Source of the DNA: Puffinus mauretanicus
Lineage: Eukaryota > Chordata > Aves > Procellariiformes > Procellariidae
Assembly: GCA_023333565.1 (NCBI GenBank)
Contig: JAJKFH010002480.1
Coordinates: 868,001 to 932,000 of the forward strand
Reading direction: 5' to 3'
Length of the DNA stretch: 64,000 nt
Each line of letters opens with the position of its first letter. Position 1 is the stretch's first letter. Below are positions 46,116 to 57,900 of this stretch, in pieces. Made by a program: the position numbers and the translations under genes. The notes below the pieces were generated by a model. It ran no database searches, had not been told where the DNA came from, and was given only the letters and a program-made list of their open reading frames with translations.

Positions 46116-47039
46116 ATTTTAATATGGAGGAAAGTGCATCTAATTTTGCCTTGTTGGAAACTTTTAACATTAGGCTTAATTAAGTAAGGTACTGAAAATA
46201 TGAAGGGAAGCAGAGGCTGCCTCTTAATGTTTCAGGCTATTAGCTGAAGTATTTTGCATGTCTGTAACAATGGAAAATATTTTTTACCTGGTGTTAGTCA
46301 CACATTTATTGTTTAGATGTTTCTGGTGATTTTAGATGTGTAAATACCTAAGTGGTTAGACACTGAAAAAGCGGCTACAGTGGAAGTTTAAAGTTACTTG
46401 TTACAAAGCTTTCAACTAAGCATTTTACTCTGTGCTGTACATACATGTGTATATACACACTGTGTACTATTTCTACATATGTGCTCAGTATATACTATAT
46501 ATATGTCTGTATGTAAACATCACAGATTAATGACAGACAATAACACAAAGCAAGGTCCGTTGAAGTCAGGTGAGGGACAGGAGGTGTGAACTTCTAGAGC
46601 CGTGTGCTTTGGGGGGTTTGTGGGGGCTGATGGCTGCCGCCCCAGCGGTGTGGGGTGCGGGGAGGCCCGGCGCTAGCGGGAGCGGCTTGCGGGAGGTGCT
46701 GAGTTTTCCTTTCCCCAGGGCGGCCGCGCGTGCCCTGGTTCTTCCAGAGCCGCCTCCATGAAGCCCGGCCTCGCGCGGCAGGGGCTGAGCTGCGAGGTGC
46801 CTCCCGGCCCTGCCTACACAACACGGCTCTCTAACGATTTGTGTGCAAGCCGACTGGCTTTAGATCCTGGCAAACGCTGGAAAGGATCATGAAATTTAAA
46901 TAGATCTGTTATCAAAATTGCTCTGAGGTTCCAGCGATGGGTTTGGATTCTGATGAAAGTGTTTGGCACCCAGGCACGGAGAGATGTTGTTGTTCATTAA
47001 TTAGCTGCGAGCAGACAGGCTTGCGGTACTCGGGAGCAG

Positions 47040-47067
47040 GCGTGCGCGTGTGTGTGCGCACACGTGT
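47040..47067. repeat. Alternating purine-pyrimidine (GT/GC) tract
   Basis: Twenty-eight bases alternate strictly between purine and pyrimidine, built from CG, TG and CA steps with an internal GTGTGTGCGCACAC palindromic core. This is a classical Z-DNA-prone composition. It is short and no gene is attached. Confidence 0.75.
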
Positions 47068-49857
47068 CAGCAATAGTTATTTGTAATACCTGTGTTGTAT
47101 TCCAACTGTTACATGATTTACTAACCATAGTGCATTGCTTTCTTCTGGCTTTCTATCTATCTATATCATGTATAGTTTTTTAAGTCAGGCTGTTTTTCAA
47201 AATTCTTTGTACTTGCTTTCTTTTTGGCATCAGTTGACTAGCGTGCAGGAAACCAAAAGAGAGCTGCCCCCAGAACACGTGGGTGAAAGGCAGGGGAAGT
47301 GCTCTCGTTATGTTTAACAGAAGCAGGGCTTTGGGGTAAGTTTCCCTCCAAAGACACGAGGGAAACACCAAGTGACCTGAGTGGGATTAGACACCCGCTG
47401 ACTATTTTTTTTTTCAGTGGTAAAGCTTAAAGACTTAGTAAGGTACAGGAAATGCAACAGATGAACTATTTATTTAGTTTTTTAAAACACCTGTCTTAAA
47501 CTTTAGATTGGCAGAATCTGTAAATGAAACTTTTACAGTGAAGTATTTGAAACATAAAAAAACACTTTAGGAAAAAGAAAACATTTACAAAAGCTAAGGC
47601 TTAGTCAGTGTTTTCTTTTCATACCCCACTGCAAGACATCCCCTTCTTCCTTCGAGTTGAGGCTGGGGAAAAGGCAGCGTCTCCAATAGGCTGGGACTAG
47701 GCTTGATGAGCACGGCTTGCCGGCAGCTCTGCGGGCGCCGCGGGCGTTGGGAGCCAGAAGTTTTGGCAGGATCGGCAAGTCCCCGAGAGTGTCTCATTCC
47801 TGTGTCTGCGGCATTTGCTGTTGGAAAGCTGATGGGGAGAAGAGTTTTTACCCCCTCCGGCCCTGCAGGGCTGGGGTAGACGCAGCGCACTGCTGTGCTC
47901 CATCGCGCTTCTGCCGACGTGGTCACTGCGCGGGGCGAGCAGGACGGGCTCGGCTGGCTGCGGTGGCCTGCACCCGCGCGGCGTGGCTGGGTGCTCCGAG
48001 GGTGTGAGTCGTGCCCGGGCAGCGAGGGCAGCCCACTGTAATTCAGAGTCAGACTCTCTGCTTGGGGCAGCGCTGGGTGTTTAGGTCAGCACCCCGGTAC
48101 AGCTCCTGGCGCGTTGCTGTTTGGTGCTGGAGGTCTGCTGGACCAAGGACAAGTCTGCTGAAATAGCGCAGAACTGACAACTGCATCGTGGGTGGAAAAC
48201 GCAGACGTAGCGAGCCGCTGTGCTCCAGGTAAATCAGGGTCTTTGATCTCCGGGCTGTAAGGCCAGTCTCACCTTGCAGTCTCGCTCATGTACCTACTGT
48301 TATTCAAAGGGCGGGGAAAAGGACCCTGAAAGTAATTTGATTTTGATTTCTGTTTATGCTCTTCTCCCTTATTAACTGCACTGATTTGAAAAATAGCTGA
48401 GCTTGGCATGAATCTGTTCTATTTCACATGACAGTTTTTAAAAATTACACTTTATGATGTAAATTACACTGTCAAAATTACTTTTTTGATTTTACACTTT
48501 ATCTACCACTGATTTCAGAAGGGCTCTGGAGCTGAAACGTTCCTTTCCTGTCTGACATTTTTCTGTCTCTGTGTATGTGTGTGTTCCAATAAAGTTATGA
48601 TTGGTTGTGGTGGGTTTCCTTGGTTTGTACATACAGACAGGTATTACTACTGCATGTATTTTTGCAGTACATTGATGGTTTGTTTTTAATACTTTTTGAA
48701 AAGTAACATTTTCCAAATTTCGTTCCCCATACACATTGCTTGAGACTGGAGGGAAGTGCCGTCAGTCTTTCGGAAGGTGCGAGAGTGACCCCTTTCTGAC
48801 GCCCAGAAGCTCACGGTGTGAGCTGGCAGAGTGACGCCGCAGGGTGTTCCTGCTAAGATTTAGCAGGAGTGCACAGCCGTGGCCTCCAAAACGCTGCGTG
48901 ACGTGTCGCTGCTCAGTGTGCTGTTGGGGGGTGGGTACAGGCTGGCACTCCCGCTGGGGACGTAAATGGGGATTTCCCTTGGGGTGGGAGGTCGGTAGTT
49001 TGGGACGACAGAGAGTTGTTATCATCGTGATACACCCTGTGACCCTGCCTGTAGCAAGGAGATAAAGTGGCCATGGATCACTGGGGCGGCATCCTTAGAC
49101 ACCAGCAATTTTGCCCCATGTCTCTTGAATTCTTGTCTTTTCTATGGATTATTCCAGCAATTGCAGCAACTGGTGTCAGGTGGCTCCTCCAAGTTTTTTT
49201 TCAGGCTGCTGTTTTGTGTATTGACTTTGATTGTGTATGTAAAAAGGAGCCTTCAGCAGCTGGAAAGGCCTTTTGTGAATTAAGAAACTCTGCTTTGTGC
49301 TTAAACAAATTGAAAATAGCAGCTGCTAAAAATACACTCATGTTTAATTTTTAAAATTTGGAAAGCGTCGCTGGATTTTATTGTTGTCGGGAATACAGCA
49401 AAAGGTCACTTGTCCAGCAGCATCCATAGTTGCTTCATTCTTTTCTCTCTGTTCTATTTAAATGACAAGTAGTTAAATGTTATTAAGTGACTACTTAAGT
49501 TCTGTTTTGATCACCTGACAAATCACTTGGTTCAGCTTCTGCTCCTTAACTTTGTTTAAAAAATGTCTTAGCCCTCGGGAGCCGAGAAAGGCAGGGATTT
49601 CCAGTGGCGGTGGTATTGCTGTTGCTTCGCGTGCTCTGATGGTTGGGAGGTGATTTACCTGCTGGAAGCTGGGACCTGTATTCCTGGGCAGAAGCACTCG
49701 GTGCTGAGCACTCGGTGGAGGATGGGGAACTCTTTTTAAGGGCCTGCCTAATACAAGTTTAGATCCTGTTGATAGGGTCGAGTCCAGGAGCACGTGAAGG
49801 CATCAGCAGTTAGGGTCCTCCTTGCTCTCTGATCTTGCTGTCATTGCTGTGAAGCCC

Positions 49858-50030
49858 GAGGAAGAAGAGGAGGAGGAGGATGGTGCATGGTGTGGCACCG
49901 CCTGGACCAGCGGCGGGCAGCAACGCCTGTTCTCCCTCCAGCCTTCTTCCTCCTTTCTTTTTGTCTTGGCTTCTGGTCCCATCTCTCCTTCTCCCTCCTT
50001 TTCTCCATCCTCCTCCTGTTTCTGTGACAG
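49858..50030. repeat. Purine tract followed by pyrimidine-rich tract
   Basis: 49858-49879 is a pure GA-type run (GAGGAAGAAGAGGAGGAGGA and on). 49929-50030 is about 85-90% pyrimidine, made of CCTCC, CTTCTT and CTCC words. The two halves are partly complementary, so an RNA from either strand could fold back, and the long tract could form triplex DNA. Confidence 0.6.
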
Positions 50031-52499
50031 CAGTGGACAGGCTCCAACCCTCATTCTTGGAGTGGGAAAATTAATTTTGCCAGCACTGCTGAGAAGCCTG
50101 ACGTTAAGTGACTTCAACCGTGCGGAGGAAGAGGAGAGAGGTGTGTGCCAGTGAAGCCGTGTCTCGTCCTTCGCCATCGCCCTGGGAGGTGCCGCAGTGG
50201 AGCGGGATGCGAGCGCTGGGGCAGCACCAGCTGTTGGGAGCAGCGCATCTCCGCATCCCGTGACACACCTTGCTGGGGCTTGCAGGGCTTGGCGGCAGAG
50301 GTGGGCAAAGCTTTCAGCTTGAGCTTGTTTTATTGTAGGGAGGTTATAGTGTAGAAAGTTATCATTTGCTATTTCACTTCTTTCTTGTTTTACTACTTTT
50401 GGAGCCAATCTGGTCTCACTTTTTTTTTAAAATAAAGAAAAGGTGGGGGAAAAGATGGGAATTCAATGGTGGTTTTATTTCCTTTTAACACTCAGAAATG
50501 AGTTGTTTCCTCCCTCATGGATCTGTGTGAAATATATTAAAGGACAATTTAGGTTCTTGAAGAGCAAACACCTGTAACGCAGCTCTCCAGCCCAGCCCCG
50601 AGGCCGATGCTCTCATCTCTGTGACTTTGATTCTGCCTCACACATGCTGAACTTAGGGAAAAAGTGCTTCTCAAATGAGATCATGATACGCTGCTCTTCC
50701 TTCTGAATGTTACTTTTTGTTTCATCAGTTCAGTTGGCTCCCACACATGGAAAATTTTTAATTTCCCACCAGTTATGTGGGTGAACACTTCAAGCGAGAG
50801 CGTTCAAGTCTTCAGGTCATAGACATGTTTTTGAGCTCATACGCACTACAGATAATATCTGCAGAGGTTGTATTTTCTTTTTCTCGGTGTATACGGGAAA
50901 GGTAGTGGAACCGTTGAAATGTCTTGTAACGAACTTAAACTGCCATTAGTACAAATGCCACTTCCTACAGAAAGATTGCTTCTGTAAAACAAATACTCCC
51001 CCCCTGTTTCACCATTGCATTCGGGTTTTTGAACCGTCCTCCCGGGGCGTGGGAGTCCCCGGCCCTGGGGCAGCCTGCTGCTGCAGCCCGGGCGCTGAAC
51101 GGACCTGGGAACTGAACTTCCATCCAGAGGAAAGCTGCTGCTTCTGTCTACACAGTTTGGTTTTGTGACAGGACATTTCAATTGTCAGTGCCTGTGTTAA
51201 AATAAACAGTTAAAGGGAATTCTGACCACAAAGCAGTATTTTGGCATATTTCGTGACTATTTAACTTTAGAAAAATAAATCCTGCCGTTTGTGTTTCCCA
51301 CTAATTCATGTCCATTGACCTTCTTTATTCCTTCAGAGCCCAGATGCTCTGTAAGACCTTACAGATGCTGAAAACCAGTTTCTGCTGTTTATATGTACTT
51401 TCTGTTCCTCTAATGTCATTGTCACATATTTCATAAGCTTTTCTGAGCTATCGTTGCCTTTTTTCCCCCCAATACATGACTTCGACAGAGTTCAGCTTTT
51501 CAAGGCTTTGATACCAAATATTCATCCTTCAGCCATGTTTCTGAGCACACCCAGGGCTTTTACCTGGGTCCTTTCCAACGAGAACAATGCATGTATCTCA
51601 AAATCGTACCAGGGCTGCCGGCCGGTGCCAAGGCCAGCGAGCAGCCTCCCCTCGGGAACGGCGGGGGATGCGGGCATGTGTCTGCAGGCAAGGGGGACGG
51701 GCAGGCATCGTCCCCGGCTGCGCTGAGCTCCCAGCCCGCTCCGCGACAGTGCTGCGGTGAGCGGTCCATGTGTTACCGGCTTTGTCTGAGGCTGTACGGA
51801 GTCCCGGCTCCTCAAGTGTGAGAACTATCGGGCTTGTTCTAACAGCGTGGATCTGTGCAATGTATGTATGGATTTGCTCTAACAAGGAGTTGCATTTTTA
51901 AAAGTAAAGCCTTTGACAGAGAGAAGATAGAGCGCTCCTGAGAGCAAGTGATGTTTTCTCGTAGCCTTTATTATATTTGCACTGCACTGGTACGGACAAC
52001 GTAGATACTATCTTTATTTGCACGCTGTGACTTACAGTGGATCTTTTGTTCTGTCTTTTTATTGTCATTTTGTTTTATGTAGAAAGTGAGCAAGGCCAAA
52101 CCTCCGGTGTGAAAGCTAAAAGGGATACAGGGTGTGTGATTACAGCAGCACTGCTTGTTAGATATGGTTTCATTAGTGCATACATCCATCATGCAGCTTT
52201 GTCTTTATAAAATATTGATCTACAATATCAGTGTTATGAGACCTGGAAAGTCTTAGTGCAGGAAATTATTCCCAAGCTGTATGAAAAAGAAAAAAGTCTG
52301 TGACCGATACAGGGCCTGTCGAGTCCAGCTTTGCTGCCGGGTCAGCAGCGTCCTGCCATTCCCCTCCGCTTCAGGCGATGCAGCACAGAGCTGTGAGCAA
52401 GAACTTCTTCATCGGTGTGGTTTGAAACTTTCAATTTTCGTTAGCGGTTCTGTGTTCCAGTGTTAATGATTATTGGATCATGTCATGACATGTCGGTGG

Positions 52500-53220
52500 T
52501 GGAGCCAGACGCTGACCTGAGGGCGCGGTGGCTGGACACTGGACTAAGCCCGTGCCTCGGGTGTTGTTTCATTACGGCGTGGTGAAGACAAGCTGCAGCT
52601 GGCTACCACAAATTAGAAATTAAACAAAATTTACTTGTGGCATTGGGTGACCCCCTCTGGAGCCGGGCAGAAACAGGCTGGGCTGGTGACCCAGTGCCTG
52701 GCTTAGCCATCCCGCTCCATCCCTGCTGAGCCCCGCCGTCTCGTCCGTGGCTCTGCTGCCGTCCTGCGCCGCCCATGGCCAGGGAGCCGCTTCCAGAGCT
52801 TTCCTGCCCTGGCTGTCCAGCTGGGACGGTACCAGCAGCGGAGGCCCAAAGGGGCCGGCGTCTGCAGCGCTCCCCGGTCCTTTGGGCTGCGGAGGGCTGC
52901 TCCGTGCCCATTGTGCCGTGAGCGCGGACTGTGCACAGTATCCACCAGGTGAGGTTTGCAAAGGCAGTGCCGTCTCTGCTCGCCCAACCTCACCCAGGCG
53001 CCCGCTGGCCGGCCCTTTGCCCTCCGCCTGCACGTCCGCAGGGCCACACCGCGGCGTCCGGCAGCGCTCCTGCCGTGGTGCTGGGCTTGTCCCGCGCTGG
53101 CCCGGGATGCTCGAGCCGTGCGCTGGCTGCCTGGGTGTCCTCCACACGCCTGCTCCGTTGTGCTCTCCCTCACAGCCCCTCCCCGCCACGCCGCACGTCT
53201 GGCGTGTCCGTGACGTGCGC
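52500..53220. promoter_or_regulatory. Intronic GC-rich region
   Basis: About 700 bp of GC-rich DNA with moderate CpG density, weaker than the 44.9 kb and 54.8 kb patches. It holds long overlapping open frames on both strands without any recognisable domain. I regard it as a GC-biased patch of uncertain function. Confidence 0.3.
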
Positions 53221-54740
53221 GTTTCTAACGAGGCAATGCAAGTTCCCTTCCCACCAGCTAAGGTTGGTGTCCTCCTCTCGCTCTTTTTGGTTTTCCATGT
53301 AGCTGTTATACCACTTCAGGGTTCTGTTTGGTTTTGGTTTTTTTTAAATAAACGTGACAAGTGCGTCCCAAAATGTATGGTGAAGCAGTGCTTGATGTGA
53401 GGTCTCGCGTGTTGCTCCACTGCTCAGATTCACTGGCCCAGGCCTCCAGCCGTACACCCAGCGGCTTGATTTTGCCACAGCTGTGGTTAGCCTGCAGGGA
53501 CTGGAAGGTTGTTTATTTGGTTAGGAAGCTTTTATTGTGACTTAGCACACACTTGCTAGGTAAAGCAAACCTGATGTATCAGCCTTTATTTGCCCAGGAC
53601 ACTTTCCCTTTGCTACCCTTGCTTGCTTAAACTTGTTCTTTGTTAAAGACTTTTAACTCTCCCTTTTCCTCCCGATATCAAATATATCAACTGGTTCTCT
53701 TTTTTGCCACTGAAATTTGAATTACTTATAGACAGGTCTTCATTGTAGTAATTTTTAAACCATAAACTTGGTTAAGTTTTTTTATTTCTCTGCTGCTGCA
53801 CCGTTTGTTCATTACATCCTTTTCTTCCCTCATTTGCCTAAGCAGTAAAAAACTTTATTAATCAAGCTTGTCTTCATTTTGGCATGGTTTGCTTGCTTTC
53901 TTCATCTAGCCTCTGATTATTTTAAATTTGTCTTTCTCTCTTGCTATGCATGTTCCTCCCAATGATGTAGTAAAATTTTGGATTTGTGTTTTTCTAACAT
54001 AATCCCTTTACTAACATCCAGTGCCGTTATCCCTTCATCAGTGAGCAGTACAGACCGTATTTTAAGGGTAATGAGTACTTTTCAGTGTGGAAGGTTGCCA
54101 TCAGAGAAATCTAATCTTCTTTTCAACTTTTCTCCCCACTTCTGAGGCTTCTGCAAAGTACCCTTATGGTCTGAATACCGTATTGCTTGAGAGCTGCCAG
54201 AGATGTGCTCATTCTATACGCGCTAGCAAAGCGTTCTCCGGCGTTACACTTTGGTGTGATGGTCCGTGGTCTGCCCGCCCGGGTCCTTTCCTCGGCGGTG
54301 GCTCGCACGCTCCCACGCAGCCGCTGGTCGTCTCCAACGCCGTTTCTGTGGCGGTTCCTAACGGGAGCAAGCAGTCGCTGCCTGTGAAAGGTGGCGGGTG
54401 TCCTGTGCTGCACCAGTCCTACTTGACTCACCTCCTGAAGCTGTTCTGCGGTAGGTTTGAATGATAATGGTAATTGTTCAAAATTAAATATATCCTTAAA
54501 TTCTAACTGCTGTATTTCGGCCCTCCTTGGCCTCCCCTAGTGTTTTCTTATCTGCCCCCAAGCTGAGCAGCTGTGGTGCTCTCCCTGCTTAGGAAGGCGG
54601 AGGAGAAGCTGGGGATGTGGTTTAACTAGGTCGCAGTTTAACTTCAGTCATTAACACAAGTCATTAGCTGGAGTCGCCTGGGGATGAGAGGAGCCCGGGC
54701 AGCAGATCCTGCTGTATTCATGAAGGGTTTGCTGTAGGGG

Positions 54741-54910
54741 GGCTGCCCGTCGCCCCAGCCCAGCACCCCGCGGGGGCACCCGGGCAGGACAGCCCTCCTC
54801 CTGCGGCCGGTCCGGCGTCCGCGGCGAGCGCGTCCCCCGCCCCTGCCTGCCTGTCCTGCGAGCTGAGCTCCGCTCCGGGCCCTCCCAGCCCAGCCGCTCC
54901 GGCCTGCCGC
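54741..54910. promoter_or_regulatory. Small orphan CpG island
   Basis: By hand count there are about 22 CpGs in 170 bp at roughly 77% GC, an observed/expected ratio near 0.9. That is as unsuppressed as in the two promoter islands, but the patch is much shorter. Open frames on the minus strand are arginine- and proline-rich noise. It may be a short intragenic promoter or an unmethylated enhancer. Confidence 0.4.
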
Positions 54911-57900
54911 TCGGCTCCCCTCCCACCCCTCTCTCATACGCTTTGCTTTTTTTGTCCAGAAGTGACTAAGCTTCCTGTTATTCCACTCTGTCAGTTTTTC
55001 CCCAATACTGCTGTCGTGTTGAGCAATATTTACTTGCCAGCAGCTTCCTCTGCTGCTGTCCTGCTCCGGCTCCATTGTGTTCCCACGTTCCTTTCACGAG
55101 CCACGCTTTGTTATTAGCAGCCTTTATGGATGTTTGCATTCGCTCAGTTGGACTCGTATCTCTTACAAAGAGAAGTCAACCCCAGAAGGGCTTTGACTGG
55201 TTACTCCAGAAACGCAACGTTTTTGCAACGTTCAGTCTGCAAAAGGGAAAGTTGCACTTTGGTTCTTCCTTTGAGCAACGGTATCGGTGCAGCCAGGGTG
55301 GGCATCGTTAAGTTGTCCTCAGCTATCCTGAGCTGATAAATGCTGCTGGTGTGTATGAAGGAATTGTTCCTGCCTCGTTGGAAGCTGTGGGCACATTTTG
55401 TTTTAGAAGGGCTTTCCTCCAGACGATTGGAAATCAAACGTTTCTCCTGCAGCAGCAGTTCCGGCGAAGGCTTTCCCTCTGCAGCTCCGAGGGCAGCGGG
55501 GAGGCACTGGCCGGTGCCGGGTAGAGGTGGAGGATGGCTCTCCCCGGGTGCCCGGCACAGCTGGCAGGGTGGCAGTGGCTGAAGGTGTTTCTCATAGGTG
55601 CCCCTGGTTATGAGGAGCTCTCCCGGCCCTGCAGGGCAGCCCTCTGCACCGAGGTGGGACGGCTGGGCCGGACAGGGACGTCCCCGATCCAGGGCCCTGC
55701 GGGGCTCATGCGCCCGACCTCCGCCGCGTGCCTTCGCTGGGACCAGCAGCAGCAAACCGCCACGGATACCCGGAGCTGCCGGTGTAAAAATAACACATCA
55801 GGAGGAATAAACAAGTTATTTTTGTGTATTAGGGGTGGCCATGTGTGACTGAGTCAGGGCCTCGCCTTGCTCTGCCACCGAGGGCTTACTCAGACATCCC
55901 AAGCATTTAGAAACAACTTGAGGCGTTTCCCCTGTTTTTCAGAAGGCGGGACAGGGGCCAGTGGGGCACAGGGGGTGTTGGTGCCCTGGGAGGGGCGATG
56001 CTGCTGTGTCTCAGAGGAGCGGGCATCCGAGTGCCAGGTCCGGAGGTCCTGCAGCAAGACAGGCTCGTCCTGCCAGAGCCGCTGCCAGTTCTGGTGGTGT
56101 TTGTGCCCAGGGTACCATTAATTACACCAGCGCTTCAACAAACTACGACAGATACAAAGCACTCAGCCTTTCTGAAAATCAGCCGATTTATAAAGAATCT
56201 GAAATTTATACCTAAATTCTTTAACTAGTAATACTTGAAGTGCTGCTGGCGCAGTTAAATGGAAGGAAAAGAGCCTGTTTTGCAAAGTTAATGGCGTTGA
56301 CTGCGACCTCCCCTGCCCGCTCCTCCGGCTGTGCTGCAGGACGCTGCGGCGATACGTTTTCTTCAGACAAGTTTAAGACTTTGCTTTCCTTCAGAGAAAC
56401 GTTTTGTAAAAGTTAATAGAGATAAAGCTGATAGAAAATGAATCGCGTCCAGCAGAAATTGGGCATGAAAAATAACACAGAATTCTCATGTAGAATTAAA
56501 AGACTTGTCACCTATAGACTGCAGCAGGCCTGGCTGCGCGGGGGAGAGCGTCTCCTTTTTTTTTTTTTCTTTTTGATGGTACTGTACCACTGTGAAAGGT
56601 GTTAATTTTAATTGTTTCAACTTGCATGTGCTGAATTCTGTCAATAACTAAATTATATAGAACCGTACCCATTCCCAGCTAGGCTCCATAGGTTTTATGT
56701 TGATGAGCAATGACCGTATAACAAAGCACTCCTCATTTCTGTAGGCTTTCTCCCTATCCACTTCTAGAGGTTTTCTTCTACAAGAGCAGGCAAGGCTTTA
56801 AGTGTGCCGTAAGTGCTTGTATCAGAGCCTGTATTTTAGATTTAATGTTATCCCTGTTTTACTTACTCAGATGTGTCGTTTGCACTGGACAGGCTCTCTC
56901 CGTGGCCAGGGAAGAGCGCTGGTGGGTGCCGGGCTGGTTTGGCCGAAGGGCTGCCTGAGCAGCCGTTAGATGTGTGTGGAAGGAAACACCTCTCTGACTA
57001 TAAAAGGTATCTGCGCAAGTCCTCGTTGTTTATTTGCAACCATGTAAATAGCTGCCCGCGTGTGCCTGGTGGTGCGAGTGCTTGGCTGGCCTTTGGCAGG
57101 GGGCTGCCTCCGAAGCTGCCCTGGCTTGGCGCCCGCTGCCGCCCCCGCAGCGGCCCGCAGGCGCTGACTCAGCGTTCTCTGCAGCTCCTGGTATTGCAGA
57201 CGCTGGGACGTGAATTATGGGTGTCTTCTGGATCTTTACCAGAGCGAGAGGAAGCCTTCTGCTCTCTGCTGAAGGTAAGGAACAGGGGTAACAAGTGGAT
57301 ATTAACGAGTGGAGAGGATTTAATGAGCGCTGGCCTGGGGAAGGTTTAAAGGAAGACGGGGCAGCACGGGGAATTCGGCCGGGCTGTGGCCATAGGACAC
57401 ACGGTACCACGTACGCAGTGAGCTGTTACAGAGGCCTCTGCCCGCGCTCTGCCTGCAGTCCACGTTCAGTGCCTGAGGACCAGAGACGTGACCTTCCCAC
57501 CGCAGCCCTCTCAGGTGCTGCCGTCGTGGTGTGGGCAGGGCCTGAGCCTCTGGGCTTTCCCCTCTTGGTCTTGCAAAGCCTTTTGTTCTCCTCCCCTGCA
57601 GTCCTCCTCTTCCACCCCTCTCCTCTCCTTTGCACTCACTTGCACTCACTTTATGGTGATGTGCTATCTGCAGTGCTTTTTCCTCATGCTCTTTTGTCTT
57701 ACTTATCAAAATCATTTCTATTTTCTCTTTTATTCCCTGCCCTTTTTTTTGTAATGGCACTGATTTTGATGGTTCTCCAGAGCTTTGCTTACCTGTCCTG
57801 AGGGCATCTTTTTCTGTCACCAGCTATTCCTGGCACGTTTCGTAGAGCTGGCCTCCAGGTCTGTTAAAAACTCGACTTAACCGCATCTCCCTACGTTTCA

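Larger units (their letters stand above)
45601..52499 (+). other. MBNL1: MBNL1 intron, middle part
   Basis: Mixed-composition intron without recognised exons. 45630-45930 is strongly purine-rich on the plus strand (a lysine/glutamate-rich open frame there is a by-product). T-rich runs lie near 46102-46115. An alternating purine-pyrimidine tract lies at 47040-47067, and a purine/pyrimidine asymmetric pair at 49858-50030. The latter also explains the biased open frames on both strands there. Confidence 0.55.

Noticed and set aside
49803..50408. Minus-strand open frame of 201 codons with Lys/Glu and poly-Ser stretches
   Set aside because: The Glu/Lys and Ser runs are simply the translation of the purine/pyrimidine tracts at 49858-50030.
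52620..53400. Open frames of 189 (minus) and 217 (plus) codons
   Set aside because: Same pattern of opposing GC-driven frames; no family resemblance.
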